Positions 24,685-33,661 of a DNA stretch of 51,591 nt are shown one piece after another. The notes under the pieces were generated by a model that saw only the letters and a list, made by a program, of their open reading frames with translations, did not search any database and was not told the origin of the DNA. Positions within the stretch are counted from its first letter, which is position 1, and the number at the start of each line of letters is the position of its first letter. This DNA comes from Bradyrhizobium sp. Ce-3 (GTDB lineage Bacteria > Pseudomonadota > Alphaproteobacteria > Rhizobiales > Xanthobacteraceae). The stretch covers positions 1 through 51,591 of the forward strand of contig NZ_BQUV01000016.1 of NCBI RefSeq assembly GCF_022835695.1, in the 5' to 3' direction. The position numbers and the translations under genes are program-made.

Positions 24685-27600
24685 GTGTCGGACCCCGTTG
24701 TTCTCACGCTGTCGATCAGCAATACGCTCGACGAGTATCTCCAGCTCTACGGTGCGATCCACGCCATCAGCGTCGGCGGAAGTTTCGCTGCTGCCGACAC
24801 CGACTACATCATCAAATTCTCGCTCACGTCAGGCTCGCGCACGGTATCGCTGCTGGACGATCTGCCGGCCATCAACCTGATGAGCGGCTCGACGCTCACC
24901 TTCGACGGCAGCAACGACTACAACAACCAGCTCGGCGGACAGGACTATAGCGACGTCATCGACGCGCGCGGCTACCAGGGCTTCGTCGTCACATCCGGCA
25001 CGGTCACGTTCAAGAATCTCTCGATCATCAACGCGGTTGCGAGCGGCGGCAATGGCGGGGTCGGTGGTGGCGGCGGCGGCGCAGGCCTCGGCGGTGGCCT
25101 GTTCGTTGGGCAGAACGCCGACGTCACGCTCAACAACGTCAACTTCGGCAGCAATACCGCCAAAGGCGGCAACGGTGGCGCGGTCGATCCGGCAGGCGGC
25201 GGCGGTGGCGGCGGCGGCATCGGCGCCGACGGCGGCAGCGGCAATGGCGGCGGCGGCGGTGGTGGCGGCTTCGGTGGCCAGGACTACTACGGCTACCATG
25301 GCATTGGCGGCAACGGGTACAGCGAGGCCGGCTATGACTCGCAGCATCCTTCGCCCGGTTCGCAGACCTCCGGCGGCACACCGGCAACCGTCGTCGGTCC
25401 GGGCGGCGGGCAGAGCGCCGATAATTACGGCGGCATCGGCTTCGGCGCGCACGCCGCCGGCGGCGCAGACGGCGGCGGTGGCGCCGGCGGTGTCGGTGGT
25501 GGCGGCGGCGGCATTGGCGGTGGCAACTCGGTCGGCGGCGGCCCTTCTGGCAACGTCATCGGCTATGGCGGCGCCGGCGGCATGGGCGGCGGTGGCGGCG
25601 GCGGCATCTATGGCGGCGGCAATGGCGGTTTCGCCGGTGGTGGTGGTGGCTCCGGCAACGGCAGCGGATACGCGCATACCGGCGGCAATGGCGGCTTCGG
25701 CGGCGGCGGCGGCGGTTCGAACGGCGCGCCCGGCACCGGCGGCTTTGGCGCGGGCAGCGGCTCGCTCGCCGGCGGCGGTGGTGGTGGGTTAGGCGCCGGC
25801 GGCAACATCTTCGTTCAGCAGGGCGGCAAGCTCACCGTCATCGGCGGCACGTTGTCGGGCGCGACCGAGACCGGCGGCACCGGCGCCAACGGCGCAGGCG
25901 ACGGTTCGGCCTACGGCGATATCTTCATCCAGGGCACGATGGTCGTCACCCCGACGCACACCGTCTCCTCCCCATTCGCCGGCGGGCCGACGATATCGAC
26001 GACGCTGACGATCGCCGATTCGATCGCTGACGAACGAGGCATCAGCGGCAGCGGCACGACCGGCAAACTGGTCGTCTCTGGAGGCGGCACCCTGACGTTG
26101 ACAGGTGCGAGCAGCTATGTCGGCGGCACGCAGATCGACAGTGGCAACGTCCTGTCGATCACGGCCGACAACAACATCGGCGGCTCGGCCGGCGCGCTGA
26201 TCCTCAACGGCGGCATGCTGACCACGACCGGCGGCTACACCTTCACGCACGACATTCAGGTCACCGCCAATGGCGGCACCTTCGATATTTCGTCGGGCAC
26301 AATCGCCGACACCGGCTCGATCAGCGGCTCCGGCACGTTCATTCTGTCCGGTGCAGGCACCTTGCAGCTCGGGATGGGTCAGCTCGCAGGTTTGACCGGG
26401 ACGTTCGGACTGAGCAGCGCGCATCTGTCGCTGACATCGAACGGCACGTTCGACGACACGCTTTCGCTCAGCGGCAATTCGATCCTGTCGATCGCGAACG
26501 GCAAGACCGTCACCGACACCGCCCTCGTAACCGGCAGCGGCAATCTCGGCATCGACGGCGGCGGCACGCTGGTGCTTGGCCATGCCGCCAATAGCTACGG
26601 CAGCACGACGATCTATTCCGGCACGGTGTGGCTTACCGCGGCCGGCGCTGCCGGAACCGGCAACATCTCGTTCACGTCAGGCATTGTCGGTACGCTGAAG
26701 ATCGACAACGCTGCGCTGACCGGCAATGCGTTCACCAACACGATTGTGAACTTCAATCCGGGCCAGTTCATCGACCTGACCGGGTTGCAGTACAACACTC
26801 AGACTCCGTCGCTCAACACGGTCAGCCTGTCCGGCAATACGCTCTCGATCTCGAACGGCACCACGACCGATACGCTGACCCTTGCCGGGGTCGGCGCCGG
26901 CACCAGTTTTCAGCTCTCGCAGGATGCGAACGGTGGAACGATCGTTCAGGTCGTGTCGACCCGCGTCTTCAATGTCTCCAACGTCGCCGAACTCAACGCC
27001 GCCATCCTGCAGATGGATTCCGGCGGGGTTAACGCCGCGGCGAATGCCAACTACACGATCAACATCACCGCGAATTTCAACCTGACGTCGGAGTTGTATG
27101 CGCTCAATCTCTTGAGCGGATCGAGCGTCACGGTCAACGGCAGCGATGGCCACGGCGGCACGCACACGATCGACGGCCTCAATGCACAGCGCGGCTTCTT
27201 CGTCTATGCCGGCAGCGTCAATCTCGAGAACCTGACCATCCAGAACACGGTGGCTGCCGGTGGCGGCGTCATCCAGGGCGGCGGCGGCGGCGGCGCCGGG
27301 CTCGGCGGCGGGCTGTTCGTCTCGTCGAACGGCAGCGTCACGATCGACAATGTCGTGTTTCACAACAGTGCCGCGATCGGCGGTAACGGCGGAACCGGTA
27401 GCACCGCGAGCAACGCCAACATCGACGGCTTCGGCGGCGGTGGCGGCATGGGGGGCCAAGGCGGAAACAGCAGCGGTGGCGGCATCGGTCTTCACGCGCA
27501 GGGTGCGAACTCCGCCGCATTTCAGAACGGGTCCGCCGGCATCGTCCCCGGCGCCGCGGGGGGCGGCAAGGGAGTCGATGGCTACCTGATCCCATACGGA

Positions 27601-30600
27601 AGCGGGACCCTTCTTTACTGGTATGGCGGAACGGGCGGCGCCAACGGCGGCGGCGGCGGCGCGGGTGGCTTCTTCGGCAACAATAACCGCGCGCACGGCA
27701 CCGGCGGCGGCGTCGGCGGCGGTAACGCAATCGACGGCGGCAATGGTGGCTACGGCGGTGGCGGCGGGGCGTTCGGCAATGGTGGTTTCGGTGGCGGCGG
27801 CGGCTATGGCGGCAATGGCGGCTTCGGCGGCGGTGGTGGCGTCAGTGGGCTCGGCGGCTTCGGCGGCGGTGATGGCACGGCGGGCGGCGGTGGCGGCCTT
27901 GGCGCTGGCGGCACGGTCTTCGTCGAGCAAGGCGGCTCGCTGACCATCAAGGGCGGCTCGCTCTCCAACGATTCCGGCTTCAATGCCGTCAAGGGCGGCA
28001 CCAATGGCATCGGCCAAGCCAGCGGCTCGGGCATCGGGTCCGGCATCTTCATCCAGGGCAACAACACTCTCAGCTTTGCACCTGGCAGCGGCCAGACGCT
28101 GACGGTCGCCAACGACATCGCGGACCAGAGCGGCAATGGCGGCACCGCTGCGAATGCAGGGATGGGCGGCCTCGCGATCAGCGGCGGCGGCACCGTCGTT
28201 CTCGGCGGCAACAACAGCTACACCGGCAACACAACCGTCAGCGGCACCGGCACAAGGGTGTCGATTTCGTCCAACGTCAATCTCGGCGCGGTGACCAACG
28301 TGCTGAAGCTGGGCGACGGCACCGGCATCAGCTTCACCGACGGCTTCACGCAGACCCGCAACATCACCGTTGCGGGTGATCCGGTCTTCAACGTCGCGGC
28401 CGGCGAGACCGTGACCCAAAGCGGCGTGATCTCGGACGGCGCGACGCCGGGCGACGTCGAGGTGACCGGCGGCGGCCGGCTGGTGCTGTCGGCGCACAAC
28501 ACCTATTCGGGCGGCACCGTCATCAAGGGCTCGATCCTCGAACTCGCGGCGAACGGCGCGGCGGGAACGGGATCGATCGCCTTCACCGACGGCTCTACCG
28601 AGAAACTCGTGCTCGATGCCGCGGCATTCTCCGGCGCCTCGTTCGGCACGTCGATCACCGGCTTTGCCGGCGGCGATACCATCGACTTCGGCAATCTCGC
28701 CTATGACGCGACGGCCACGCTGTCCTATGCGAACGGCGTGCTGCTGGTGAAGAGCGGCAGTGGCACGACGCTCGCCTCGCTGACCCTGAGTTTTGGAACC
28801 GGCGCCTCGTTCGGCTCGCTGATGCTGGCGTCCGACGGCTCGGCCTCGCCGCATCTGGAGATCCGGTCGCAGGCGAGCATCGCCTCGGTCACGGCTGACA
28901 CCACCGGTCATCTCACGACGCTGAACACCGGCAAGGTGGTCACCATATCAGTCAATTTTAGCAACATTGTGAGCGTGGCCGGCGCGCCCGAGTTGCTGCT
29001 CAACGACGGCAAGGTCGCGACCTATGTCAGCGGCAGCGGCTCGCAGGTGCTGGTGTTCAGCTACACCGTGCAGGCCGGCGACAGCACGTCGGATCTGCAG
29101 GTGCAGAGCCTTTCGCTCAACAGCGGCAGCATCAAGGATCCCGGTGGCCAGGACGCCGACGTCACCCATGCGGCGACCGACCTCCATCTCGTGATCGACG
29201 CGGTCGCCCCGACCGTGTCGGTTGCCGCGAGTCAGACCTCGCTGCTGGCCGGGCAGACCTCGACCGTCACTTTCACCTTCTCCGAGGCAGTCACCGGCTT
29301 CGCGCTGTCGGACACGACGGTGAGCGGCGGCACGCTGAGCAATCTCGTCCATGTCGGCGTCAATGCCTCGCACCAGGACATCTACACGGCGACCTTCACG
29401 CCCGATGTGACCAACACCGAGGCAGGTTCGGTGCAGGTCAACGCATCGAGCTATACCGACACGGCCGGCAACGCCGGTGCGGCGAGCAGCGCGATCAATT
29501 TCACCGGCGACACCAAGGCGCCGACGGTGCAGGTCACTGCCGATCATACTGCGCTGACCGCCGGAGATAGCGCGCTCGTCACCTTCACCTTCTCCGAGGC
29601 GGTCACCGGCTTCGGGCTCGGCGATGTCACGGTCAGCGGCGGTACGTTGGGCAACCTCACCCATGTCGGCATCGACGGCTCCGGCCATGATGTCTACACC
29701 GCAACCTTCACGCCCGACGTGACCAACGCCGAAGCGGGCTCGGTCCAGGTCAACGCCTCAAGCTATGCCGACGTCGCCGGCAATACCGGCGCGTCGAGCA
29801 ACACGATCAACTTCACCGGCGACACCAAGGCGCCGACGGTGTCGGTCTCGGCCGACCACAGCACGTTGCTGGCCGGCCAGACCGCAGTCGTGACCTTCAC
29901 CTTCTCCGAGGCCGTGGCGGGCTTCGCGCTCGGCGATGTCAGCGTCAGCGGCGGCACGCTGGGCAGCCTTGTCCATGTCGGCGTCAACGGCGCCGGCCAG
30001 GACATCTACACGGCAACCTTCACGCCCGACGTCACCAACGCCGAGGCCGGCTCGGTGCAGGTCAATGCTTCGAGTTACAGCGACACGGCCGGCAATGCCG
30101 GTGGGGTCAGCAATACGGTGAGCTTCACCGGCGATACCAAGGCGCCGACGGTCTCCGTCACGCTCAATCCAGACGCGGTGCTGGCCGGCGATGTCTCGGT
30201 CGCGACCTTCACCTTCTCCGAGGCCGTCTCCGGCTTCACTCTTGGCGGCACCACCGTTCACGGCGGCGCGCTGAGCAATCTGGTGCATGTCGGGCTCAAT
30301 GGCGCGGGTCAGGATGTCTACACCGCGACCTTCACGCCCGATGTCAGCGACACCGAAACCGGCTCGGTGAAGGTCAATGCATCGAGCTACACCGATCTGT
30401 CCGGCAACGCAGGTGCGGCGAGCAACGCCGCGACGATCGGCGGCGATACGCTGGCGCCGACGGTGTCGATCGCGGCTGACCGTAATGCGCTGCTGGCGGG
30501 CCAGACTGCGCTGGTGACATTCACCTTCTCCGAAGAGGTCGCAAGCTTCGCGCTCGGTGACGTCGCCGTACATGGTGGCGCGCTGGGCAATCTGGTCCAT

Positions 30601-32181
30601 GTCGGCGTCAATGGATCGGGCCAGGACGTCTTCACCGCGATCTTCACGCCGGACGAAAGCAACACCGAGGCAGGCTCGGTGCAGGTCGCGGCGTCAAGCT
30701 ATACCGACGTTGCCGGCAACGCCGGTGCGGCAAGCAACGCCGTCAATTTCACCGGCGACACCAAGGCTCCGACGGTGTCGGTCGTGGCGAGCCCGAGCAG
30801 GGTGCTGGCCGGGCAGACGTCGGTTGTCACCTTCACCTTCTCCGAGCACGTCGCGGGCTTTGCGCTCGGCGATACCGCCGTCGCCGGCGGGGCGCTGAGC
30901 AGCCTGGTCCATGTCGGGCTCAACGGGTCGGGCCAGGACGTCTACACGGCGCTGTTCACGCCAGATATCAACGATGTGTTGGCGGGCTCGATCCGGATCA
31001 CGGCCTCCAGTTATACCGATGATGCCGGCAATGTCGGCGCGGCGAGCAACACCGCGACGATCGGCGGCGACACCCATGCGCCGACGGTGTCGGTGGCGGC
31101 CGACCATAGCGTGCTGCACGCGGGCGACGCGGCGCTGATGACCTTCACCTTCTCGGAGGCGGTCGCGGGCTTCGGGCTCGGCGATGTCACCGTGCACGGC
31201 GGCCTGCTCGGCAGCCTGGTCCATGTCGGCCTCAACGGCGCCGGCCAGGATGTCTACACTGCGATCTTCACGCCTGACGTCACCAACCATCTGTCGGCCA
31301 GTTTGTCGGTCACCGGCGCGAGCTACACCGACATCGCCGGCAATGTCGGTGCGGCAAGCAGCTCGGTCAATTTCAGCGGCGACACGAAGGCGCCCTCGGT
31401 GCCGGCGCTGTTTCTGCACCAGGACACCGGCTTCTCGGGTGCCGATCACATCACCGGCAATACGCTGATCGACTATTACAAGGCCGATGCGGCCGACACG
31501 CTCCGCTTCAAGGCCGACGGTGCGTCGGGCTTCTCGACGGTGGCGCCGACATTCACGACGGATGGCGTCCACTCCGTGACGGTGCAGGAGGTCGATGCCG
31601 CCGGCAATGTCAGCGCGTCGTCCAGCCTGACCTTCACCCTCGATACGACCGCACCGCATCTCACCGGGATCACGGCGACGCCGTCAGGCGGCGTTGCGGC
31701 GCCGGGCACGCTGGTGCAACTGACGGTCGGCTTCAGCGAGGCGGTTCGCGTCAATGGCGGCACGCCGACACTGACGCTGAACGACGGCGGCAGCGCGATC
31801 TACGATGCCGCCGCCACGACGCTGCTCGGCGATCCCTCGAAGCTGGTGTTCGATCACATCGTGTCGTCGACCGATCGCGCATCCTCGCTGGCGGTGACCG
31901 GCTTCGCCGCCAACGGCGCAAGCGTGGTCGACCTGGCCGGCAATGCGGCCTCGCTGTCGGCCGTGTCCGCCGCCTTCGATGCGCTGCACGTCAACGAGAC
32001 CGTGGTGCCGGCCTATACGATCGGCGCCATCACGAGGCCAGAACTGCATCTCGATCTGGGCGGCCACGTCATCATGGACGCGACCGCCACCGCGTTCGCC
32101 GGACACTATGGCATGCAGTACCTGTTCCTCGGGCTGCCGGCCGGAACGCCCTGGCAGACCGTGCCCGATTTTCATCTCTAA
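24685..32181 (+). CDS. Giant Gly-rich, Ig-repeat surface or secreted protein
   Basis: A 2498-residue protein starting at GTG. Two related modules come first (about residues 10-755 and 762-1395). Each has a short beta-helix-like opening, a Gly-rich block (115-372 and 855-1076), autotransporter-associated beta-strand repeats (such as SGGGTLTLTGASSYVGGT) and a closing module. An Ig-like domain (about 1395-1507) leads into seven 104-residue Ig-like repeats (1508-2235), each carrying VTFTFSEAV and TATFTPDVTN-like motifs. Two more Ig-like domains (2236-2440) and a unique tail ending VPDFHL follow. No N-terminal signal peptide and no beta-barrel are visible, so type I secretion is possible but unproven. 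Probably an adhesin or matrix protein. Confidence 0.85.
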   Translation: MSDPVVLTLSISNTLDEYLQLYGAIHAISVGGSFAAADTDYIIKFSLTSGSRTVSLLDDLPAINLMSGSTLTFDGSNDYNNQLGGQDYSDVIDARGYQGFVVTSGTVTFKNLSIINAVASGGNGGVGGGGGGAGLGGGLFVGQNADVTLNNVNFGSNTAKGGNGGAVDPAGGGGGGGGIGADGGSGNGGGGGGGGFGGQDYYGYHGIGGNGYSEAGYDSQHPSPGSQTSGGTPATVVGPGGGQSADNYGGIGFGAHAAGGADGGGGAGGVGGGGGGIGGGNSVGGGPSGNVIGYGGAGGMGGGGGGGIYGGGNGGFAGGGGGSGNGSGYAHTGGNGGFGGGGGGSNGAPGTGGFGAGSGSLAGGGGGGLGAGGNIFVQQGGKLTVIGGTLSGATETGGTGANGAGDGSAYGDIFIQGTMVVTPTHTVSSPFAGGPTISTTLTIADSIADERGISGSGTTGKLVVSGGGTLTLTGASSYVGGTQIDSGNVLSITADNNIGGSAGALILNGGMLTTTGGYTFTHDIQVTANGGTFDISSGTIADTGSISGSGTFILSGAGTLQLGMGQLAGLTGTFGLSSAHLSLTSNGTFDDTLSLSGNSILSIANGKTVTDTALVTGSGNLGIDGGGTLVLGHAANSYGSTTIYSGTVWLTAAGAAGTGNISFTSGIVGTLKIDNAALTGNAFTNTIVNFNPGQFIDLTGLQYNTQTPSLNTVSLSGNTLSISNGTTTDTLTLAGVGAGTSFQLSQDANGGTIVQVVSTRVFNVSNVAELNAAILQMDSGGVNAAANANYTINITANFNLTSELYALNLLSGSSVTVNGSDGHGGTHTIDGLNAQRGFFVYAGSVNLENLTIQNTVAAGGGVIQGGGGGGAGLGGGLFVSSNGSVTIDNVVFHNSAAIGGNGGTGSTASNANIDGFGGGGGMGGQGGNSSGGGIGLHAQGANSAAFQNGSAGIVPGAAGGGKGVDGYLIPYGSGTLLYWYGGTGGANGGGGGAGGFFGNNNRAHGTGGGVGGGNAIDGGNGGYGGGGGAFGNGGFGGGGGYGGNGGFGGGGGVSGLGGFGGGDGTAGGGGGLGAGGTVFVEQGGSLTIKGGSLSNDSGFNAVKGGTNGIGQASGSGIGSGIFIQGNNTLSFAPGSGQTLTVANDIADQSGNGGTAANAGMGGLAISGGGTVVLGGNNSYTGNTTVSGTGTRVSISSNVNLGAVTNVLKLGDGTGISFTDGFTQTRNITVAGDPVFNVAAGETVTQSGVISDGATPGDVEVTGGGRLVLSAHNTYSGGTVIKGSILELAANGAAGTGSIAFTDGSTEKLVLDAAAFSGASFGTSITGFAGGDTIDFGNLAYDATATLSYANGVLLVKSGSGTTLASLTLSFGTGASFGSLMLASDGSASPHLEIRSQASIASVTADTTGHLTTLNTGKVVTISVNFSNIVSVAGAPELLLNDGKVATYVSGSGSQVLVFSYTVQAGDSTSDLQVQSLSLNSGSIKDPGGQDADVTHAATDLHLVIDAVAPTVSVAASQTSLLAGQTSTVTFTFSEAVTGFALSDTTVSGGTLSNLVHVGVNASHQDIYTATFTPDVTNTEAGSVQVNASSYTDTAGNAGAASSAINFTGDTKAPTVQVTADHTALTAGDSALVTFTFSEAVTGFGLGDVTVSGGTLGNLTHVGIDGSGHDVYTATFTPDVTNAEAGSVQVNASSYADVAGNTGASSNTINFTGDTKAPTVSVSADHSTLLAGQTAVVTFTFSEAVAGFALGDVSVSGGTLGSLVHVGVNGAGQDIYTATFTPDVTNAEAGSVQVNASSYSDTAGNAGGVSNTVSFTGDTKAPTVSVTLNPDAVLAGDVSVATFTFSEAVSGFTLGGTTVHGGALSNLVHVGLNGAGQDVYTATFTPDVSDTETGSVKVNASSYTDLSGNAGAASNAATIGGDTLAPTVSIAADRNALLAGQTALVTFTFSEEVASFALGDVAVHGGALGNLVHVGVNGSGQDVFTAIFTPDESNTEAGSVQVAASSYTDVAGNAGAASNAVNFTGDTKAPTVSVVASPSRVLAGQTSVVTFTFSEHVAGFALGDTAVAGGALSSLVHVGLNGSGQDVYTALFTPDINDVLAGSIRITASSYTDDAGNVGAASNTATIGGDTHAPTVSVAADHSVLHAGDAALMTFTFSEAVAGFGLGDVTVHGGLLGSLVHVGLNGAGQDVYTAIFTPDVTNHLSASLSVTGASYTDIAGNVGAASSSVNFSGDTKAPSVPALFLHQDTGFSGADHITGNTLIDYYKADAADTLRFKADGASGFSTVAPTFTTDGVHSVTVQEVDAAGNVSASSSLTFTLDTTAPHLTGITATPSGGVAAPGTLVQLTVGFSEAVRVNGGTPTLTLNDGGSAIYDAAATTLLGDPSKLVFDHIVSSTDRASSLAVTGFAANGASVVDLAGNAASLSAVSAAFDALHVNETVVPAYTIGAITRPELHLDLGGHVIMDATATAFAGHYGMQYLFLGLPAGTPWQTVPDFHL
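29206..31389 (+). repeat. Seven in-phase 312-bp repeats encoding Ig-like domains
   Basis: Units start at 29206, 29518, 29830, 30142, 30454, 30766 and 31078, each exactly 312 bp with no indel. Each begins with Ala-Pro-Thr-Val or close to it and ends with a Gly-Asp-Thr tripeptide. Some stretches, such as the codons for FTFSEAV, are nearly identical between units. Confidence 0.93.
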
Positions 32182-32318
32182 TCGCATCGCGTCATTCCGG
32201 CTAGCGGAAAACAGATTGCTGCCGCTGCGGCTTGCTGCACTGCGGGCCATGCGGCATGATCCGGCCCTCGAAACGGACCTTGTGGAACGAGGTCCGCATC
32301 TCAAGGGGAGGATTTTGA

Positions 32319-33524
32319 ATGAGACGGGTTTTGGCCGGCGTGTTGGCCTGTGTGTTTGCGATCTCGGCGAATGCGTCGCTGGCGCAGGACAAGCCTCCGC
32401 TGAAGCTCGGCGGCATCCTCGACATGTCGAGCCTCTACGCCGACATCACCGGCTCGGGCAGCGAAACCGCGGCCAAGATGGCGGCGGAGGACTTCGGCGG
32501 CACGGTGCTCGGCCGCAAGATCGAGATCGTGGTCGGCGACCATCTCAACAAGGCCGACCTTGCCGCCAACATCGCCCGCGACATGATCGACAACCAGGGC
32601 GTCGAGATGATTTTTGACGTCGCTGCTTCGGCGACTGCGCTGGCCGCCGGCGAGATCGCCAAGGCACGCGGCAAGATCATCATGTTCAACGGCCCGGGCT
32701 CGATCCGGCTCTCCAACGAGGCCTGCGGCCCCTATACCGTGCACTACGTGTTCGACACCTTCGCGCAGGCCAATGTGACCGGCCTTGCCGCGGTGAAATC
32801 CGGCCTCGACACCTGGTTCTTCCTGACCGCGGACTATGCGTTTGGCCAGGACCTGGAAAAGGACACCAGCAATGTCGTGGTGAAGTCGGGCGGCAAGGTG
32901 CTCGGCAGCGTGCGGCATCCGATCAACACCTCGGATTTCTCCTCCTTCCTGCTGCAGGCGCAGGCCTCGAAAGCCAAGGTGATCGGGCTCGCCAATGCCG
33001 GCGGCGACACCATCAACGCGATCAAGCAGGGCGCCGAGTTCGGCATCACCAAGGGCGGCCAGAAGATCTCGCCGCTGCTGGCTTTCGTGACCGACATCGA
33101 CAGCGTCGGGCTCGAGACCGCGCAGGGGCTGCTGCTCGCGGAGGCGTTCTATTGGGACCTCAATGACGACACCCGCGCCTTCACCAAGCGCTTCATGGAG
33201 CGCACCAAGCGGGTGCCGACCTCGGCCCAGGCCGGCGTCTACTCCTCCGTGCTGCACTATCTGCAGGCGGTGAAAGCCGCCGGCACCACGGACGCGGCCG
33301 CCGTCATGAAGGTGATGAAGGAGACCCCGATCAACGACATGTTCGCCAAGAACGGCCGGATCCGCGAGGACGGCCGCATGGTGCACGACATGTATTTGTT
33401 CGAGGTCAAGAAGCCCTCGGAATCCAAGGGACGCTGGGACGACTACAAGCTGCTCGCGACCGTGCCCGGCGACCAGGCGTTCCAGCCGCTGTCGGAATCG
33501 CGCTGCCCGCTCGTGAAAAAATAG
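32319..33524 (+). CDS. ABC transporter substrate-binding protein, branched-chain amino acid type
   Basis: A 401-residue protein with a signal peptide (MRRVLAGVLACVFAISANASLAQ, quoted in part here as the first 23 residues) and a strong AGGGGAGG ribosome site. The mature protein begins PPLKLGGILDMSSLYADITG and has the type 1 periplasmic-binding fold of LivK/AmiC-like proteins. In this branch the ligands are often aromatic or other carboxylic acids and not amino acids. No permease or ATPase genes are adjacent. It opens an acyl-CoA catabolic gene group on the same strand, which suggests that its ligand feeds that pathway; this is inference. Confidence 0.87.
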   Translation: MRRVLAGVLACVFAISANASLAQDKPPLKLGGILDMSSLYADITGSGSETAAKMAAEDFGGTVLGRKIEIVVGDHLNKADLAANIARDMIDNQGVEMIFDVAASATALAAGEIAKARGKIIMFNGPGSIRLSNEACGPYTVHYVFDTFAQANVTGLAAVKSGLDTWFFLTADYAFGQDLEKDTSNVVVKSGGKVLGSVRHPINTSDFSSFLLQAQASKAKVIGLANAGGDTINAIKQGAEFGITKGGQKISPLLAFVTDIDSVGLETAQGLLLAEAFYWDLNDDTRAFTKRFMERTKRVPTSAQAGVYSSVLHYLQAVKAAGTTDAAAVMKVMKETPINDMFAKNGRIREDGRMVHDMYLFEVKKPSESKGRWDDYKLLATVPGDQAFQPLSESRCPLVKK

Positions 33525-33538
33525 GACGATCGGTGTCC

Positions 33539-33621
33539 CGTCATTGCGAGCGAAGCGAAGCAATCCATCTCGCCAAACCGGAGGCATGGATTGCTTCGTC
33601 GCTTCGCTCCTCGCAATGACG
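33539..33621. repeat. Palindromic intergenic repeat, family B copy 2
   Basis: It opens 'cgtcattgcgagcgaagcg' and closes 'cgctcctcgcaatgacg', mirroring the copy at 5566-5651. It separates the binding-protein gene from the enoyl-CoA hydratase-like gene. Confidence 0.85.
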
Positions 33622-33661
33622 ACGTAAAGGTCTAACCAACAACAACGAAAGGCAAAATGCC

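Noticed and set aside
26677-28911. A 744-residue minus-strand frame under the giant surface protein gene
   Set aside because: It is an antisense shadow of the Gly-rich coding region, with low-complexity Ala/Arg/Asp sequence and no start signal.
29206-31389. Regular repeats that might be read as a CRISPR or satellite array
   Set aside because: The 312-bp units are in-frame protein repeats with no short spacers, and no cas genes are present.
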